Shown here one piece after another: positions 42,312 through 51,637 of a DNA stretch of 64,000 nt. The stretch is from Shewanella cyperi. Lineage in GTDB: Bacteria > Pseudomonadota > Gammaproteobacteria > Enterobacterales > Shewanellaceae. A program made the translations under genes and the position numbers. The first letter of the stretch is position 1, and each line of letters begins with the position of its first letter. The notes beneath the pieces were generated by a model. The model was not told the DNA's origin, did not search any database, and saw only the letters and a program-made list of their open reading frames with translations. Location of the stretch: the NCBI RefSeq assembly GCF_017354985.1, contig NZ_CP071501.1, positions 763,501-827,500 on the forward strand, given 5' to 3'.

Positions 42312-43775
42312 ATGCAGGATGTACAGGATTTAGCGGCGGTATTAAGGTCCAACACTCCCATAGTGGTCATTGAAACCTACGAGGAATACCGGGTAATAGA
42401 GCTGCTGAAGCGGGTAGCCGCCACCCTGTATCAGCCACTGTTTACCTGGTCTATTACCAGCGGTTTGTCCCGGGTCGACAGGGACATGGGCAGCCAGAAA
42501 TTCAACGCCGACCCCGGTGATTTACTCGGGCACATCAAATCCACCCAGCAGCAGGGCATTTATGTGCTGTGCGACTTCCATCCCTTTGTGCAGGATGCAC
42601 CGCGAAATGTGCGTCTGCTTAAAGAGATAGCTCTGGAGTACGATGCGCTGAAACACACCTTGGTACTGGTGAGCCATGCTTTTGAGATCCCACCTGAAAT
42701 CCGTCGTTACTGTGCCCACTTCCGCTTGTCGTTGCCGAGTAAGAATCAGCTCGAAAACCTGATTATGGATGAGATAGACAAGGTGCGGCGCCAGGGGCTG
42801 CCGCTGAGGGTGGACGATGAAGCTGTGGCATGTCTTGCCGATAACCTGCGCGGCGTGACCTTTGATGATGCCCGCAGGCTGATCCACAAGGCGATAGTGG
42901 ATGATGGCGCCATCACCCATGAAGATGTGGATAAGGTTAATCGAGCCAAGTTCAGTTTGATGGATATGGACGGGGTTCTCAGGTACGAGTACGACACCAG
43001 CAGTTTCGCTGACATTGCCGGACTGCATAACCTCAAGGAATGGCTCAAGCTTCGTCATCCCCAAATGAGGGATACCTCCGCGCCATCGCCCAAGGGGATT
43101 ATGCTGCTGGGGGTTCAGGGCAGCGGCAAGAGCCTTGCAGCCAAAGCGGTGGCCGGCGTGTGGCAGCGGCCCTTGTTACGGCTCGACATGGGCGCACTCT
43201 ACAACAAATACATAGGCGAAACCGAAAAGAACCTGCGTCAGGCGCTGGAGCTGGCGGATTTGATGTCGCCCTGTGTGCTCTGGATTGATGAAATTGAGAA
43301 GGGCATCAGTGGCGGCAGCAGTGATGAAGGGACATCACAGCGCATCCTGGGCGCGCTGTTGACCTGGATGGCCGAACGTAAGAGCGATGTATTTCTGGTG
43401 GCCACGGCCAACGATATCCAGGCTCTGCCACCCGAGTTGATGCGCAAGGGGCGCCTGGATGAAATCTTCTTTGTCGATTTGCCCGATGAAGAGATCCGCA
43501 AGGCTATATTCCTCATTCACTGCAAAAAACGGGGAGTGGATGTGACCAGCATGGATCTGGGGCTCTTGTCACGCACCAGTGTGGGATTCAGCGGTGCCGA
43601 GATTGAACAGGCGGTCATTTCCGCCATTTATGCCGCCGCAGGACGGCAGCAGCAGGTAGATCAGGAGATTATCCTTGAAGAGCTGTCGCGCACCCGGCCC
43701 TTATCCGTGGTGATGCGGGAGAAAATTCTCGCGCTCAAGGCCTGGGCTCAAGGCAGGACTGTGAACGCTCACTAA
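42312..43775 (+). CDS. AAA+ ATPase of the Ycf46 type
   Basis: This 487-residue protein has a degenerate N-terminal NTPase-like half (about 1-220) and a full AAA+ module (about 240-450): Walker A GVQGSGKS, Walker B VLWIDEIEKG, sensor 1 VATAND and Arg finger region MRKGRLDE. The order matches the Ycf46 family of cyanobacteria and gammaproteobacteria, whose function is poorly known (in cyanobacteria it has been linked to bicarbonate use). A loop GISGGSSDEG follows Walker B. It is a single gene with AAAGGAA as its ribosome site. Confidence 0.88.
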   Translation: MQDVQDLAAVLRSNTPIVVIETYEEYRVIELLKRVAATLYQPLFTWSITSGLSRVDRDMGSQKFNADPGDLLGHIKSTQQQGIYVLCDFHPFVQDAPRNVRLLKEIALEYDALKHTLVLVSHAFEIPPEIRRYCAHFRLSLPSKNQLENLIMDEIDKVRRQGLPLRVDDEAVACLADNLRGVTFDDARRLIHKAIVDDGAITHEDVDKVNRAKFSLMDMDGVLRYEYDTSSFADIAGLHNLKEWLKLRHPQMRDTSAPSPKGIMLLGVQGSGKSLAAKAVAGVWQRPLLRLDMGALYNKYIGETEKNLRQALELADLMSPCVLWIDEIEKGISGGSSDEGTSQRILGALLTWMAERKSDVFLVATANDIQALPPELMRKGRLDEIFFVDLPDEEIRKAIFLIHCKKRGVDVTSMDLGLLSRTSVGFSGAEIEQAVISAIYAAAGRQQQVDQEIILEELSRTRPLSVVMREKILALKAWAQGRTVNAH

Positions 43776-44018
43776 GATGTATCCGCTTCACCGAACTCAA
43801 CATTATCGCTCCCGCGCCACAGCAGCTTACAGGTGGCGCAGCTAAGCACTTCTATCTGCATCAGCTGATGTAGATTCTTGCACCAAAGCAAATCAGCGCA
43901 AAAATAGTTAATCTGCTACAATGGCGCCGGTCTTGGTGCCACACCTGCACCACACCCCATTTTCAGCCCGTTTGCTGTAGCTCCGGCCACAGCCCTATCG
44001 CAAGTGAAGGATATCCCC

Positions 44019-45416
44019 TTGAGCCAACAACAGTCACAGGCCTTTTCCACCTTGGCCCTTAAACCTGCCCTGCTTGAAAACCTCGGCACCCTTGGGTTCC
44101 AGGCCATGACCGAGATCCAGGCCCAGAGTCTGCCGGCCATCCTGGCCGGAACAGATGTGATAGGCCAGGCCAAGACGGGCTCGGGCAAGACCGCTGCCTT
44201 TGGTCTGGGATTGCTGCATCACCTTGAGGTGAAGCGCTTCCGCATTCAGAGCCTGGTGCTGTGTCCAACCCGGGAGCTGGCAGAGCAGGTGGCCCAGGAC
44301 ATACGGCTGTTGGCCCGCGGCATCCACAATATCAAGGTGTTGACCCTGTGTGGTGGTGTTCCCATGGGCCCCCAGGTGGGATCCCTGGAGCACGGCGCCC
44401 ATATCATAGTCGGCACTCCGGGCCGGGTACTCGATCACCTGGAGCGAGGTCGCCTGGATTTGAGCCATCTCAACATGCTGGTGCTTGATGAGGCCGATCG
44501 CATGCTGGAAATGGGCTTTGCCGATGCGCTCGACAATATCATCGCCCACACCCCGGCCGATCGGCAGACCCTGTTGTTCAGCGCCACCTTTCCGGAGCAG
44601 ATCCAGGCCATTGCCGCCCGTATCATGCGCTCTCCGCTGATGGTCAAGGTTAACGCTACCCATGACAGCGTCAGCATCAGCCAGCACTTCTTTGAGCTGG
44701 ATAAGCACGGCAGCCGGATGCAGGCGCTGAAACTCCTGCTGCTGGAACACCAGCCCGGCAGTGCCGTGGTGTTTTGTAACACCAAGCGTGAAACCCAGAT
44801 GGTGGCCGATGAGCTAGCCGACAATGGCTTCAGCGTGCTGGCACTGCACGGCGATATGGAACAGAAAGACCGGGAACAGACCCTGCTGCGCTTTGCCAAT
44901 GGCAGCGCCTGTGTGCTGGTGGCCACAGATGTGGCGGCCCGGGGCCTGGATATCGAGGCTCTGGATGCTGTGTTTAACTTCCATCTGGCCCATGACACAG
45001 AGGTGCACATTCACCGTATCGGTCGCACCGGCCGGGCCGGCAGTCAGGGGGCGGCCTACAGTTTTTACAGTCATCAGGACGGCATGAAACTGGCCTTGCT
45101 GGAAGACTACTTGGGTTATGCCATAGTGGCCGAAAGCCTGCCATCACTGGCGGCGCTGGACAAGCAACCGCGCCAGGCGGCCATGGTGACCTTGCAGATT
45201 GACGGCGGCAAGAAACAGAAGCTGCGTCCAGGTGACATACTGGGCGCCCTGACCGCCGGTGATGATGGCCTTGCCGGCACCGAGGTGGGCAAAATTCAGA
45301 TGGGTGACATCCGCGCCTTCGTGGCCGTGAGCCGCGGCGCCGCCAACCGGGCCCTTAAGCAGCTGCAAAAGGGCAAGATCAAGGGCCGCAGTTATCGCGC
45401 CTGGTTGCTGAAGTAA
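44019..45416 (+). CDS. dbpA: ATP-dependent RNA helicase DbpA
   Basis: DbpA is a DEAD-box helicase that acts on 23S rRNA hairpin 92 during 50S assembly. The 465-residue protein has the Q motif region AMTEIQAQSLP, Walker A AKTGSGKT, DEAD (VLDEADRMLEMG), SAT (LLFSATFPEQ), HRIGRTGRAG and a C-terminal RRM-like DbpA RNA-binding domain (about 390-465). I chose TTG 44019, which has AAGGAT about 8 nt upstream; GTG 44004 would add five residues but has no ribosome site. A hairpin that may terminate follows. Confidence 0.94.
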   Translation: MSQQQSQAFSTLALKPALLENLGTLGFQAMTEIQAQSLPAILAGTDVIGQAKTGSGKTAAFGLGLLHHLEVKRFRIQSLVLCPTRELAEQVAQDIRLLARGIHNIKVLTLCGGVPMGPQVGSLEHGAHIIVGTPGRVLDHLERGRLDLSHLNMLVLDEADRMLEMGFADALDNIIAHTPADRQTLLFSATFPEQIQAIAARIMRSPLMVKVNATHDSVSISQHFFELDKHGSRMQALKLLLLEHQPGSAVVFCNTKRETQMVADELADNGFSVLALHGDMEQKDREQTLLRFANGSACVLVATDVAARGLDIEALDAVFNFHLAHDTEVHIHRIGRTGRAGSQGAAYSFYSHQDGMKLALLEDYLGYAIVAESLPSLAALDKQPRQAAMVTLQIDGGKKQKLRPGDILGALTAGDDGLAGTEVGKIQMGDIRAFVAVSRGAANRALKQLQKGKIKGRSYRAWLLK

Positions 45417-45424
45417 TGCCGTTT

Positions 45425-45456
45425 GGGGCAAAGGCCTGCGTCTTTGCCCCGCTTTC
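45425..45456 (+). terminator. Possible terminator of dbpA
   Basis: Hairpin GGGGCAAAG / CTTTGCCCC with an 8-nt loop, followed by a weak pyrimidine tail GCTTTCTCC. The poor T run makes termination uncertain. Confidence 0.5.
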
Positions 45457-45578
45457 TCCTTAGACCTGTTTTGCCCCTTGCAATAGGCCCGCCGGGCAAA
45501 TTTTCGCCTTTTTTAAGCTAAGGTGATATACCTAGACAGATGCTTGCGCCAATGCGCGGTTTTTGCTCCCGGGTAGTC

Positions 45579-45881
45579 ATGGAACAGTTAGCGTTTTTCG
45601 ATATCCCCAGTCCCTGTATCAACGTCTGTCAGAATGACAGCCGTGGCTATTGCCTGGGCTGTTTTCGCAGCCGCGATGAGCGTTTCCACTGGAACAGCTA
45701 TTCCGATGCCCAAAAACACGAAGTGATGCGCCTGTGTCGCGATCGCAAGCGGCGTAAGTTGCTGGCGCTGTACAAGGCCAGGCAGGAAGCTTTGGCGGCC
45801 GAGCGCGCCAATGCCAATGGCAGCCTGAACCTGGAAGAGAATGAACCACTGCTCGACCTCGGTGACTTCAATCTCGACTGA
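45579..45881 (+). CDS. DUF1289 family small Cys-rich protein
   Basis: This 100-residue protein has four Cys in the DUF1289 pattern CINVCQ...YCLGCFRS, probably a metal site, followed by basic helices (CRDRKRRKLLALYKARQEA) and an acidic tail. Function unknown. ATG 45579 starts just before the family domain; ATG 45540 would add 13 residues. Confidence 0.87.
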   Translation: MEQLAFFDIPSPCINVCQNDSRGYCLGCFRSRDERFHWNSYSDAQKHEVMRLCRDRKRRKLLALYKARQEALAAERANANGSLNLEENEPLLDLGDFNLD

Positions 45882-45902
45882 TTCAATCTACCTTTAACCA
45901 TT

Positions 45903-47159
45903 TCAGTCGGGATTAAAGGGAAAGCGCAGTTCAAAGCGGGTGTCGCCCGGTTGGCTGCTTAATACCACCTTGCCTTTGTGACGCTGCATGATGCGGCTGA
46001 TGATGGCCAATCCCAAGCCATGGCCCTTGTTGGCATTGCGCTCCGAATCCAACCGGTAAAAGGGCTCAAATATCCGTTGCTGCTCTGCCTCCGGGATCCC
46101 CTGGCCATCATCCCTGACCTCAATGCAGGCGCCCCTGTGATTTTGCCACAGCCTGACCCTGACTTCCTTTTCGGCAAAACGCTGGGCATTGGTGACAAGG
46201 TTTTGCAGCGCCCGCTCCACCAGTGCGGCATCGGCACGGATAAGCAATGGTGTCGCCGGTAGCTCAAGCTGGATTTGCGGCCCCCCACGGCGCCCCAGAC
46301 GCTCGACACCCTGCTGCACCAGGGCGCCCAGCTCGCATGGTTCAAAATGGATCCCGGCCTGCTGGGACTCCAACCTGGCATAGGTCAGCAGCTCCTGCAC
46401 CAAATCTTCGATTTCGCCTATGTCCAATTGCATGTCCTGCATCAGCTGGGTGCGTTTTTCGGGATTGGGGCAATGGGTCGGCAACAGCGCCAGGGCAAAC
46501 TTGAGTCGTGCCAATGGAGTGCGGATCTCGTGGGACACGGCATTGGTCAGCTGTTTCTGATCATCGATAAGGGCGCCTATGTGACGGGCCATCTCGTTAA
46601 AAGTGTCGGCCAGGGCTGCCACCTGGGAGCCTTTGGACAAGTTAATACGGGTATCCCAGCGGGCCCGCCCCAGCGCGGCGGCGGCCTCACGCAGAGTACG
46701 CAAATCCCGTGACAGGGGCCAGACCCACACCAGGGCCACGCCGGCAAGCAGCAGGTAAAAGAACAAGGTAAACAGCCACCTGAGATTTTCCTGCGGATCG
46801 ACACGCACCGGCCCTGCGACCAGAACCTGTTCGCCCAGGCGCAGCAGATGTTGTTCATGACTGTCGTCGAGACGGATTGTAACCAGCTGGTTTTTGGACA
46901 GCTGGTCATTGTTGCCCATGGCGATATCCGCGGCGTTCACCAGGCTCAGGGGAAAATCCGGGTTCGGCTCCATGGCCTCCAAAAAATGGGCGCGTTCCGC
47001 CGGGGGGATGGCCTTGAGCAGCTGACCCAGAGCCAGCAAGGGGGCGTCTTCGCTGTGGCTGTCGGCCACCTTGCTTTGCCACAGGCTGTCCAGGGTCCAA
47101 CCTATGCCGAGTACCGACAGGCTCAGAAGTAAATAGAGGCTGACAAAGAGTCGCTTCAC
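45903..47159 (-). CDS. rstB: RstB-like sensor histidine kinase
   Basis: This 418-residue membrane kinase has two helices (about 5-25 and 135-160) flanking a periplasmic sensor, then HAMP, HisKA (NAVSHEIRTPLARLKFAL) and HATPase (VTNAQRFAEKEVRV, DDGQGIPEAE, GHGLGLAI). I start at GTG 47159, two bases after the regulator stop, because longer frames run inside the regulator gene. With the RstA-like regulator, MipA-like and DUF3019 genes it forms one tightly packed operon. RstAB of enterobacteria responds to low magnesium or acid; the signal here is unknown. Confidence 0.9.
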   Translation of the reverse strand: MKRLFVSLYLLLSLSVLGIGWTLDSLWQSKVADSHSEDAPLLALGQLLKAIPPAERAHFLEAMEPNPDFPLSLVNAADIAMGNNDQLSKNQLVTIRLDDSHEQHLLRLGEQVLVAGPVRVDPQENLRWLFTLFFYLLLAGVALVWVWPLSRDLRTLREAAAALGRARWDTRINLSKGSQVAALADTFNEMARHIGALIDDQKQLTNAVSHEIRTPLARLKFALALLPTHCPNPEKRTQLMQDMQLDIGEIEDLVQELLTYARLESQQAGIHFEPCELGALVQQGVERLGRRGGPQIQLELPATPLLIRADAALVERALQNLVTNAQRFAEKEVRVRLWQNHRGACIEVRDDGQGIPEAEQQRIFEPFYRLDSERNANKGHGLGLAIISRIMQRHKGKVVLSSQPGDTRFELRFPFNPD

Positions 47160-47161
47160 CG

Positions 47162-47872
47162 TCAGCTGTTCCAGGCTTCGGGAGCAAACAGGTAGCCCTG
47201 ACCCCAAACCGTCTTGATCCGAAACGGGGTATCCAGGTTATCCCCGAGTTTTTTGCGCAGCCTGGAGATGCGCACATCTATCTTCCTGTCCCGACCGTCG
47301 AAGTCTATGTTCAGCAGGTAGTGATAGATGTACTGGCGGCTCAGCACCTGACCGGCCTGTGAGGCCAGCAGCCACAGCAGTTCGAACTCGTGACTGGTGA
47401 GATCCACTTGCCTGTCTCCCAGACGGATCATCTGGGTGTGGGGATCGATACTGAGTTTGCCAAAGGTCAGGCTCTTGCTGTCGCTGGGCTTGGGCGGCTG
47501 ACTGTGGCGCCTGAGCAGATTATTGATCCTCGCCACCAAGAGTGCCGGGTCCACGGGTTTGACCACGTAGTCATCGGCACCGAGTTCCAGGCCCTTGATT
47601 TGATCTTCACTGCTTCCCAGGGCGCTCATCAGCAATATCGGACCGGAGAAGTAATCCGGCAGCTTCTCACACAGGCTCAGGCCATCCATTCCCGGCAGCA
47701 TGATATCCAGCAGTATGATGTCGGGATGATAGTTGATCAGCCGCGTCAATACCGTATCGCCGCGGCGTTCCACTTCCACGTGCATATCGTGGGTCTTGAG
47801 AAAGTCCACTATCAGGTTAGCCAGGCGGATATCGTCCTCCACCAAGAGGACACGATAAAGGGGCTGGTTCAT
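47162..47872 (-). CDS. rstA: RstA-like OmpR-family response regulator
   Basis: This 236-residue protein has a receiver domain (VLLVEDDIRLANLI, phospho-Asp in IILLDIMLPGMDG, Lys in YVVKPVDP) and a winged-helix DNA-binding domain (about 130-232: LTSHEFELLWLLASQAGQVLSR, DRKIDVRISRLRKKLGD, TVWGQGYLFAPEAW). The C-terminus is close to E. coli RstA. Its ATG overlaps the stop of the DUF3019 gene (TGATG). Confidence 0.92.
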   Translation of the reverse strand: MNQPLYRVLLVEDDIRLANLIVDFLKTHDMHVEVERRGDTVLTRLINYHPDIILLDIMLPGMDGLSLCEKLPDYFSGPILLMSALGSSEDQIKGLELGADDYVVKPVDPALLVARINNLLRRHSQPPKPSDSKSLTFGKLSIDPHTQMIRLGDRQVDLTSHEFELLWLLASQAGQVLSRQYIYHYLLNIDFDGRDRKIDVRISRLRKKLGDNLDTPFRIKTVWGQGYLFAPEAWNS

Positions 47873-48273
47873 CAGAATAAACTCCAGGGATTACGGAAAC
47901 GTCTTCTGAAACTGGACTCGGTCACAGGTTTAACCTGCAACCTTGCCTCGGCCAGAGGTTGACTGTCGGACTTGTCCAGCAAGACAAATTCTACGTCCCT
48001 GTCGGCGCTGATATTAATGGTGAGCTCTGTGAGTCCTTCTTCGGGGCACCAGAGTGCCGGGGTCTCAAGTTTGGCTTCTATGCAGATGGGGCCCGGTGCC
48101 GTCCATTGCAGCTCCAGGCGAATGTCACAGTCGTTGGCATCCTTCTCTGTCAGGCACAGGCTGGGCCTGAGGCTCAGTGAAGGCTCGGGCGCTATATCCC
48201 CCCGGGCCTCGGCCTGCAGCAGAAGCAATAAGATCAATAGGAAGTAGAATCTTGATGCCATGGTCACATTCAT
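47872..48273 (-). CDS. DUF3019 family exported protein
   Basis: This 133-residue protein has a signal peptide (about 1-25) and a small periplasmic domain with four Cys (SLCLTEKDANDCDIRL, PICIEAK, LWCPEEG), probably two disulfides, plus an Arg-rich end. Function unknown. It is translationally coupled on both sides: its ATG overlaps the mipA stop (ATGA) and its stop overlaps the rstA start (TGATG). The location suggests a role in sensing with the RstAB-like pair. Confidence 0.85.
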   Translation of the reverse strand: MNVTMASRFYFLLILLLLLQAEARGDIAPEPSLSLRPSLCLTEKDANDCDIRLELQWTAPGPICIEAKLETPALWCPEEGLTELTINISADRDVEFVLLDKSDSQPLAEARLQVKPVTESSFRRRFRNPWSLF

Positions 48274-49142
48274 CAGAAGCTGTACCCTATGCCGAGAAAG
48301 TAAGCCAGGCTGTCATCTTCCACCACCAGGGGACTGGCGCTGATACTTTCAGCCAGGCGGGTGTAACGCACCATGCCCAGCAGCTCCCAGTGCTGCGCCA
48401 ACGGGTAGCTGAGGTTGAGTTCCAGACCCCGGTTCCAGCCCGAGGTGGCCTGATAGGTTTGACTCCAGTAAAGGTTTTCCGTGGGCCTGACGCCGTAGTA
48501 GTAAGCCACCAGGTCTTTGCTCTTCCAATCGGCAAACACCGAGGCTGTGGTGGTCAGATCGCCAAAATTTATCCCGTACTCCCATTTGAACTGGACTTCA
48601 CTGCCCTGGTGGACCCCAAACAGGTCGTGCATCCAGGCCAGCTTGATCATCCCGAGCTTACTGAAGTAATAAGCTTCCAATCCCCCCAAATAGGTGAAAT
48701 TCCGGGTTTCAAGTTCATCAAAGCTGGTCAGTTCATCTTCGCCACTGGGGTCTATTACCGGGCCTTGATCTATCGGCACGTCCCTGTTGCTCAGGTTGCC
48801 GGTAATAAACAGGTTGGCCGGATCCCAGCGATCGAAATAGGCCCTGTCGCTGGCGAAGTTGCCGGCGAGGTTAAGGCTGAAGCGGTCATCTTCCCACAGT
48901 ATGTAGCCCAGGCTGCCGTTATCGAAATACCAGTCATCACCGTAGTAGGCTATCTCGGGTACCAGGTAGAGGGGGATGTCATTATGTTCACGCAGTGGAT
49001 TGCTGCGCTCGCCGTAGCCCAATGCCAGCCCCAATTCCCAACTGTTACTCTCAATACACCCATGCTGTGCATCGCAACCCGGGGCAGCCCAGGCCGCAGG
49101 CAACAGCAATAGCGCAGTGCAAAAACTGAGAAGTTTAATCAT
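48273..49142 (-). CDS. MipA/OmpV family outer-membrane protein
   Basis: This 289-residue protein has a signal peptide (MIKLLSFCTALLLLPAAWA) and a beta-barrel with the MipA/OmpV features (LGLALGYGERSNPLREHNDIPLYLVPEIAYYG near the N-terminus, in parts; C-terminal LAYFLGIGYSF). ATG 49142 opens on the signal peptide; a longer frame to 49214 does not. It is the first gene of the mipA-DUF3019-rstA-rstB operon. MipA proteins have been linked to murein synthesis scaffolding and to antibiotic permeability; the role here is open. Confidence 0.88.
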   Translation of the reverse strand: MIKLLSFCTALLLLPAAWAAPGCDAQHGCIESNSWELGLALGYGERSNPLREHNDIPLYLVPEIAYYGDDWYFDNGSLGYILWEDDRFSLNLAGNFASDRAYFDRWDPANLFITGNLSNRDVPIDQGPVIDPSGEDELTSFDELETRNFTYLGGLEAYYFSKLGMIKLAWMHDLFGVHQGSEVQFKWEYGINFGDLTTTASVFADWKSKDLVAYYYGVRPTENLYWSQTYQATSGWNRGLELNLSYPLAQHWELLGMVRYTRLAESISASPLVVEDDSLAYFLGIGYSF

Positions 49143-49287
49143 TGTTGATTTGACGTTACTGAATCTGTTGAGGGGCACAAAAGTAACATTAATCGCAAAT
49201 ATCAGCAGCGGCAAATTCCCGGCTGTTGCAAATTGATACTTTGGTTACAAAAAAGCAGCAGGCCCCTTATCGCCCGGCGTGGCGCCG

Positions 49288-50124
49288 TTAGCGGAACAGG
49301 TTGCACAGGGCAGAGAGTTGCTTTTGCTGTGGGGTTTGGGCCTGTCCCAGGGGCATGGCCAGGCCGACGGTGCGTTTGAGCTCTATGTCTGCCAGCGGGC
49401 GGAACACTATATCCTGCTGCTCCAGCAGCGCCGGAATGGCCGGCACCAGGGCTATTCCCAGCCCCGCCGCCACCAAGCCGACGGCGTATTCCACCGTCTG
49501 GATCCTGGCCCTGACCTGCAGCTTGATACCCTCCATATCCAGCAGCTGCTGCAGGCTGGTCAGCGCCTCACAGGGAGCCCTGTGAATAAAGGGCTGCTGA
49601 TGCAAATCCTCCAGCCTGACCGCACTTTTCAGCCCCAGGCTCATGGACGGGGGGATGGCCAGCACATAGGTGTCGTGCCACATGGGCAGAAAACTCTCGT
49701 TGATCCCCAGATCGCTTGTGGTAATGATGCGGGCATCGCTGTCCTCGGTAGGTTCCACCAGGGTGAGATCCATATCCGGACAGGCGGCGGTGAACTCCTT
49801 GAGCAGCATACTCATGCGCTGCACCCCGAGGGAGCGGATAAGCCCAAGGCGGAAGGGCACCTGGATTTCCTGTTTGGCAAACAGCGACTGAATGGCGCGG
49901 GATTCGTTCAGCAGCCGCCGCGCTAAAGGATAAAGCCGCATGCCGGCATCCGTGGGGGTAATGCCCTTGCCGTGGCGATGAAACAGCTGGGTATTGAGCT
50001 CGGATTCCAGTTGTGAGATGGCGGCAGATATCGACGGCTGGGCAATGTAGCAGTGCTTGGCGGCGGCACTGATGCTGCCCTTCTCCAGCACAACTACGAA
50101 GTAATTCAAGCTCTTGAGATTCAT
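49288..50124 (-). CDS. LysR-family transcriptional regulator
   Basis: This 278-residue protein has an N-terminal winged helix (LNYFVVVLEKGSISAAAKHCYIAQPSISAAISQLE) and a two-lobe effector domain. It is divergent from gcdH, with a 196-bp shared control region holding an inverted repeat GCATTA-N9-TAATGC that contains the T-N11-A core of LysR sites. It is therefore likely to control gcdH, perhaps with glutarate or a CoA-pathway intermediate as effector. Confidence 0.9.
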   Translation of the reverse strand: MNLKSLNYFVVVLEKGSISAAAKHCYIAQPSISAAISQLESELNTQLFHRHGKGITPTDAGMRLYPLARRLLNESRAIQSLFAKQEIQVPFRLGLIRSLGVQRMSMLLKEFTAACPDMDLTLVEPTEDSDARIITTSDLGINESFLPMWHDTYVLAIPPSMSLGLKSAVRLEDLHQQPFIHRAPCEALTSLQQLLDMEGIKLQVRARIQTVEYAVGLVAAGLGIALVPAIPALLEQQDIVFRPLADIELKRTVGLAMPLGQAQTPQQKQLSALCNLFR

Positions 50125-50193
50125 CTTTACCTCAGCGTCAGATATAGGGAAAAGCTATGGATGTTAAAGAAAAAGAATATTTTTCCTAAGCCA

Positions 50194-50214
50194 GCATTAT
50201 GCCTATGCTAATGC
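50194..50214. promoter_or_regulatory. LysR-type operator between the regulator and gcdH
   Basis: A perfect inverted repeat GCATTA-N9-TAATGC contains a T-N11-A core. It lies 70 bp from the regulator start and 107 bp from the gcdH start, in their shared upstream region. Confidence 0.7.
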
Positions 50215-50320
50215 CATTCGCAAATTCCCCGGACACTTTTGCCCGGGAGTTCACATAACCGCAGCCCTAAGCTCTGCCGACCAAGTTCGGAACTTAAGCG
50301 CCAAAAATAAGGACAACCCT

Positions 50321-51496
50321 ATGACCCGCGTTCATTTTGACTGGCAAGACCCGTTGCAATTCAATTCCCTGCTGACCGAAGAAGAGCGGATGATCCGCGA
50401 CATGGTCCATGGCTATGCCCAGGACAAGCTGATGAGCCGGGTGCTGATGGCCAACCGCGAAGAGCACTTCGATCGCGAAATCATGAACGAGCTGGGTGAA
50501 CTGGGCCTGTTGGGGCTCACCTTGCCGGAACAGTACGGCTGCGCCAACGCCAACTATGTCAGCTATGGTCTGGTGGCCCGTGAAGTGGAGCGGGTCGACA
50601 GCGGTTATCGCAGCGCCATGAGCGTACAGTCCTCGCTGGTAATGCACCCTATCTACGCCTACGGCTCCGAGGCCCAGCGCATGAAGTACCTGCCCAAGCT
50701 CGCCACCGGTGAGTGGGTCGGCTGTTTCGGCCTGACCGAACCCGATGTGGGCTCGGATCCTGCCGGGATGAAAACCCGCGCCGAGCGCATCGATGGCGGC
50801 TATCGCATCAACGGTGCCAAGATGTGGATCACCAACAGCCCCATAGCCGATGTGTTCGTGGTTTGGGCCAAGCTCGACGGCGTGATCCGCGGCTTCGTGC
50901 TGGAGAAGGGTATGAAGGGTCTGTCTGCACCCAAGATTGAGGGCAAGTTCTCCCTGCGTGCCTCCATCACAGGTGAAATCGTCATGGACAACGTGGAAGT
51001 GGGCGAAGATGCACTGCTGCCAAACGTTGAGGGTTTGAAAGGTCCCTTTGGTTGCCTCAACAAGGCGCGCTTCGGTATCGCCTGGGGCGCATTGGGCGCC
51101 GCCGAATTCTGCTGGCACGCCGCCCGTCAGTACAGCCTCGACCGGATCCAGTTCAACCGTCCCCTGGCGGCCACCCAGCTCATTCAGAAGAAGCTGGCCG
51201 ACATGCAAACCGAAATCACCACGGGTCTGTTTGCCTGTCTGCAGGCCGGTCGCCTGATGGATCAGGATGCCCTGCCGGTGGAAGCCATTTCCCTTATCAA
51301 GCGTAACTCCTGCGGCAAGGCGCTGGATATCGCCCGCGTCGCCCGTGACATGCACGGCGGCAATGGCATCAGCGACGAATTCCACGTTATCCGCCATGTG
51401 ATGAACCTGGAAGCCGTCAACACCTACGAAGGCACCCACGACATCCACGCGTTGATCCTGGGTCGTGCCCAAACCGGCATCCAGGCCTTCGGCTGA
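50321..51496 (+). CDS. gcdH: Glutaryl-CoA dehydrogenase
   Basis: GcdH oxidises and decarboxylates glutaryl-CoA to crotonyl-CoA in lysine and tryptophan breakdown, with FAD and electron-transfer flavoprotein. The 391-residue protein matches family length and shows [59 protein letters not shown] and the catalytic Glu in [19 protein letters not shown] (near 370). These features separate it from other acyl-CoA dehydrogenases. It is transcribed alone (terminator at 51508) and is divergent from the LysR regulator. Confidence 0.94.
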   Translation: MTRVHFDWQDPLQFNSLLTEEERMIRDMVHGYAQDKLMSRVLMANREEHFDREIMNELGELGLLGLTLPEQYGCANANYVSYGLVAREVERVDSGYRSAMSVQSSLVMHPIYAYGSEAQRMKYLPKLATGEWVGCFGLTEPDVGSDPAGMKTRAERIDGGYRINGAKMWITNSPIADVFVVWAKLDGVIRGFVLEKGMKGLSAPKIEGKFSLRASITGEIVMDNVEVGEDALLPNVEGLKGPFGCLNKARFGIAWGALGAAEFCWHAARQYSLDRIQFNRPLAATQLIQKKLADMQTEITTGLFACLQAGRLMDQDALPVEAISLIKRNSCGKALDIARVARDMHGGNGISDEFHVIRHVMNLEAVNTYEGTHDIHALILGRAQTGIQAFG

Positions 51497-51507
51497 TTGC
51501 ATTATTC

Positions 51508-51535
51508 CAGGGGGCCGACGGCCCCCTGCTTTTTT
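51508..51535 (+). terminator. Intrinsic terminator of gcdH
   Basis: Hairpin CAGGGGGCCG / CGGCCCCCTG followed by CTTTTTT. Confidence 0.88.
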
Positions 51536-51637
51536 GTCGAACCCGGGGGCTTGCAGTCTGGCCCCCGGCATTTTGCCGTGGCCGGTTGCGGCCGCGGATG
51601 ACGCCACTCAGGGTGGCCTTGCAAGGCAGGATGGGCA

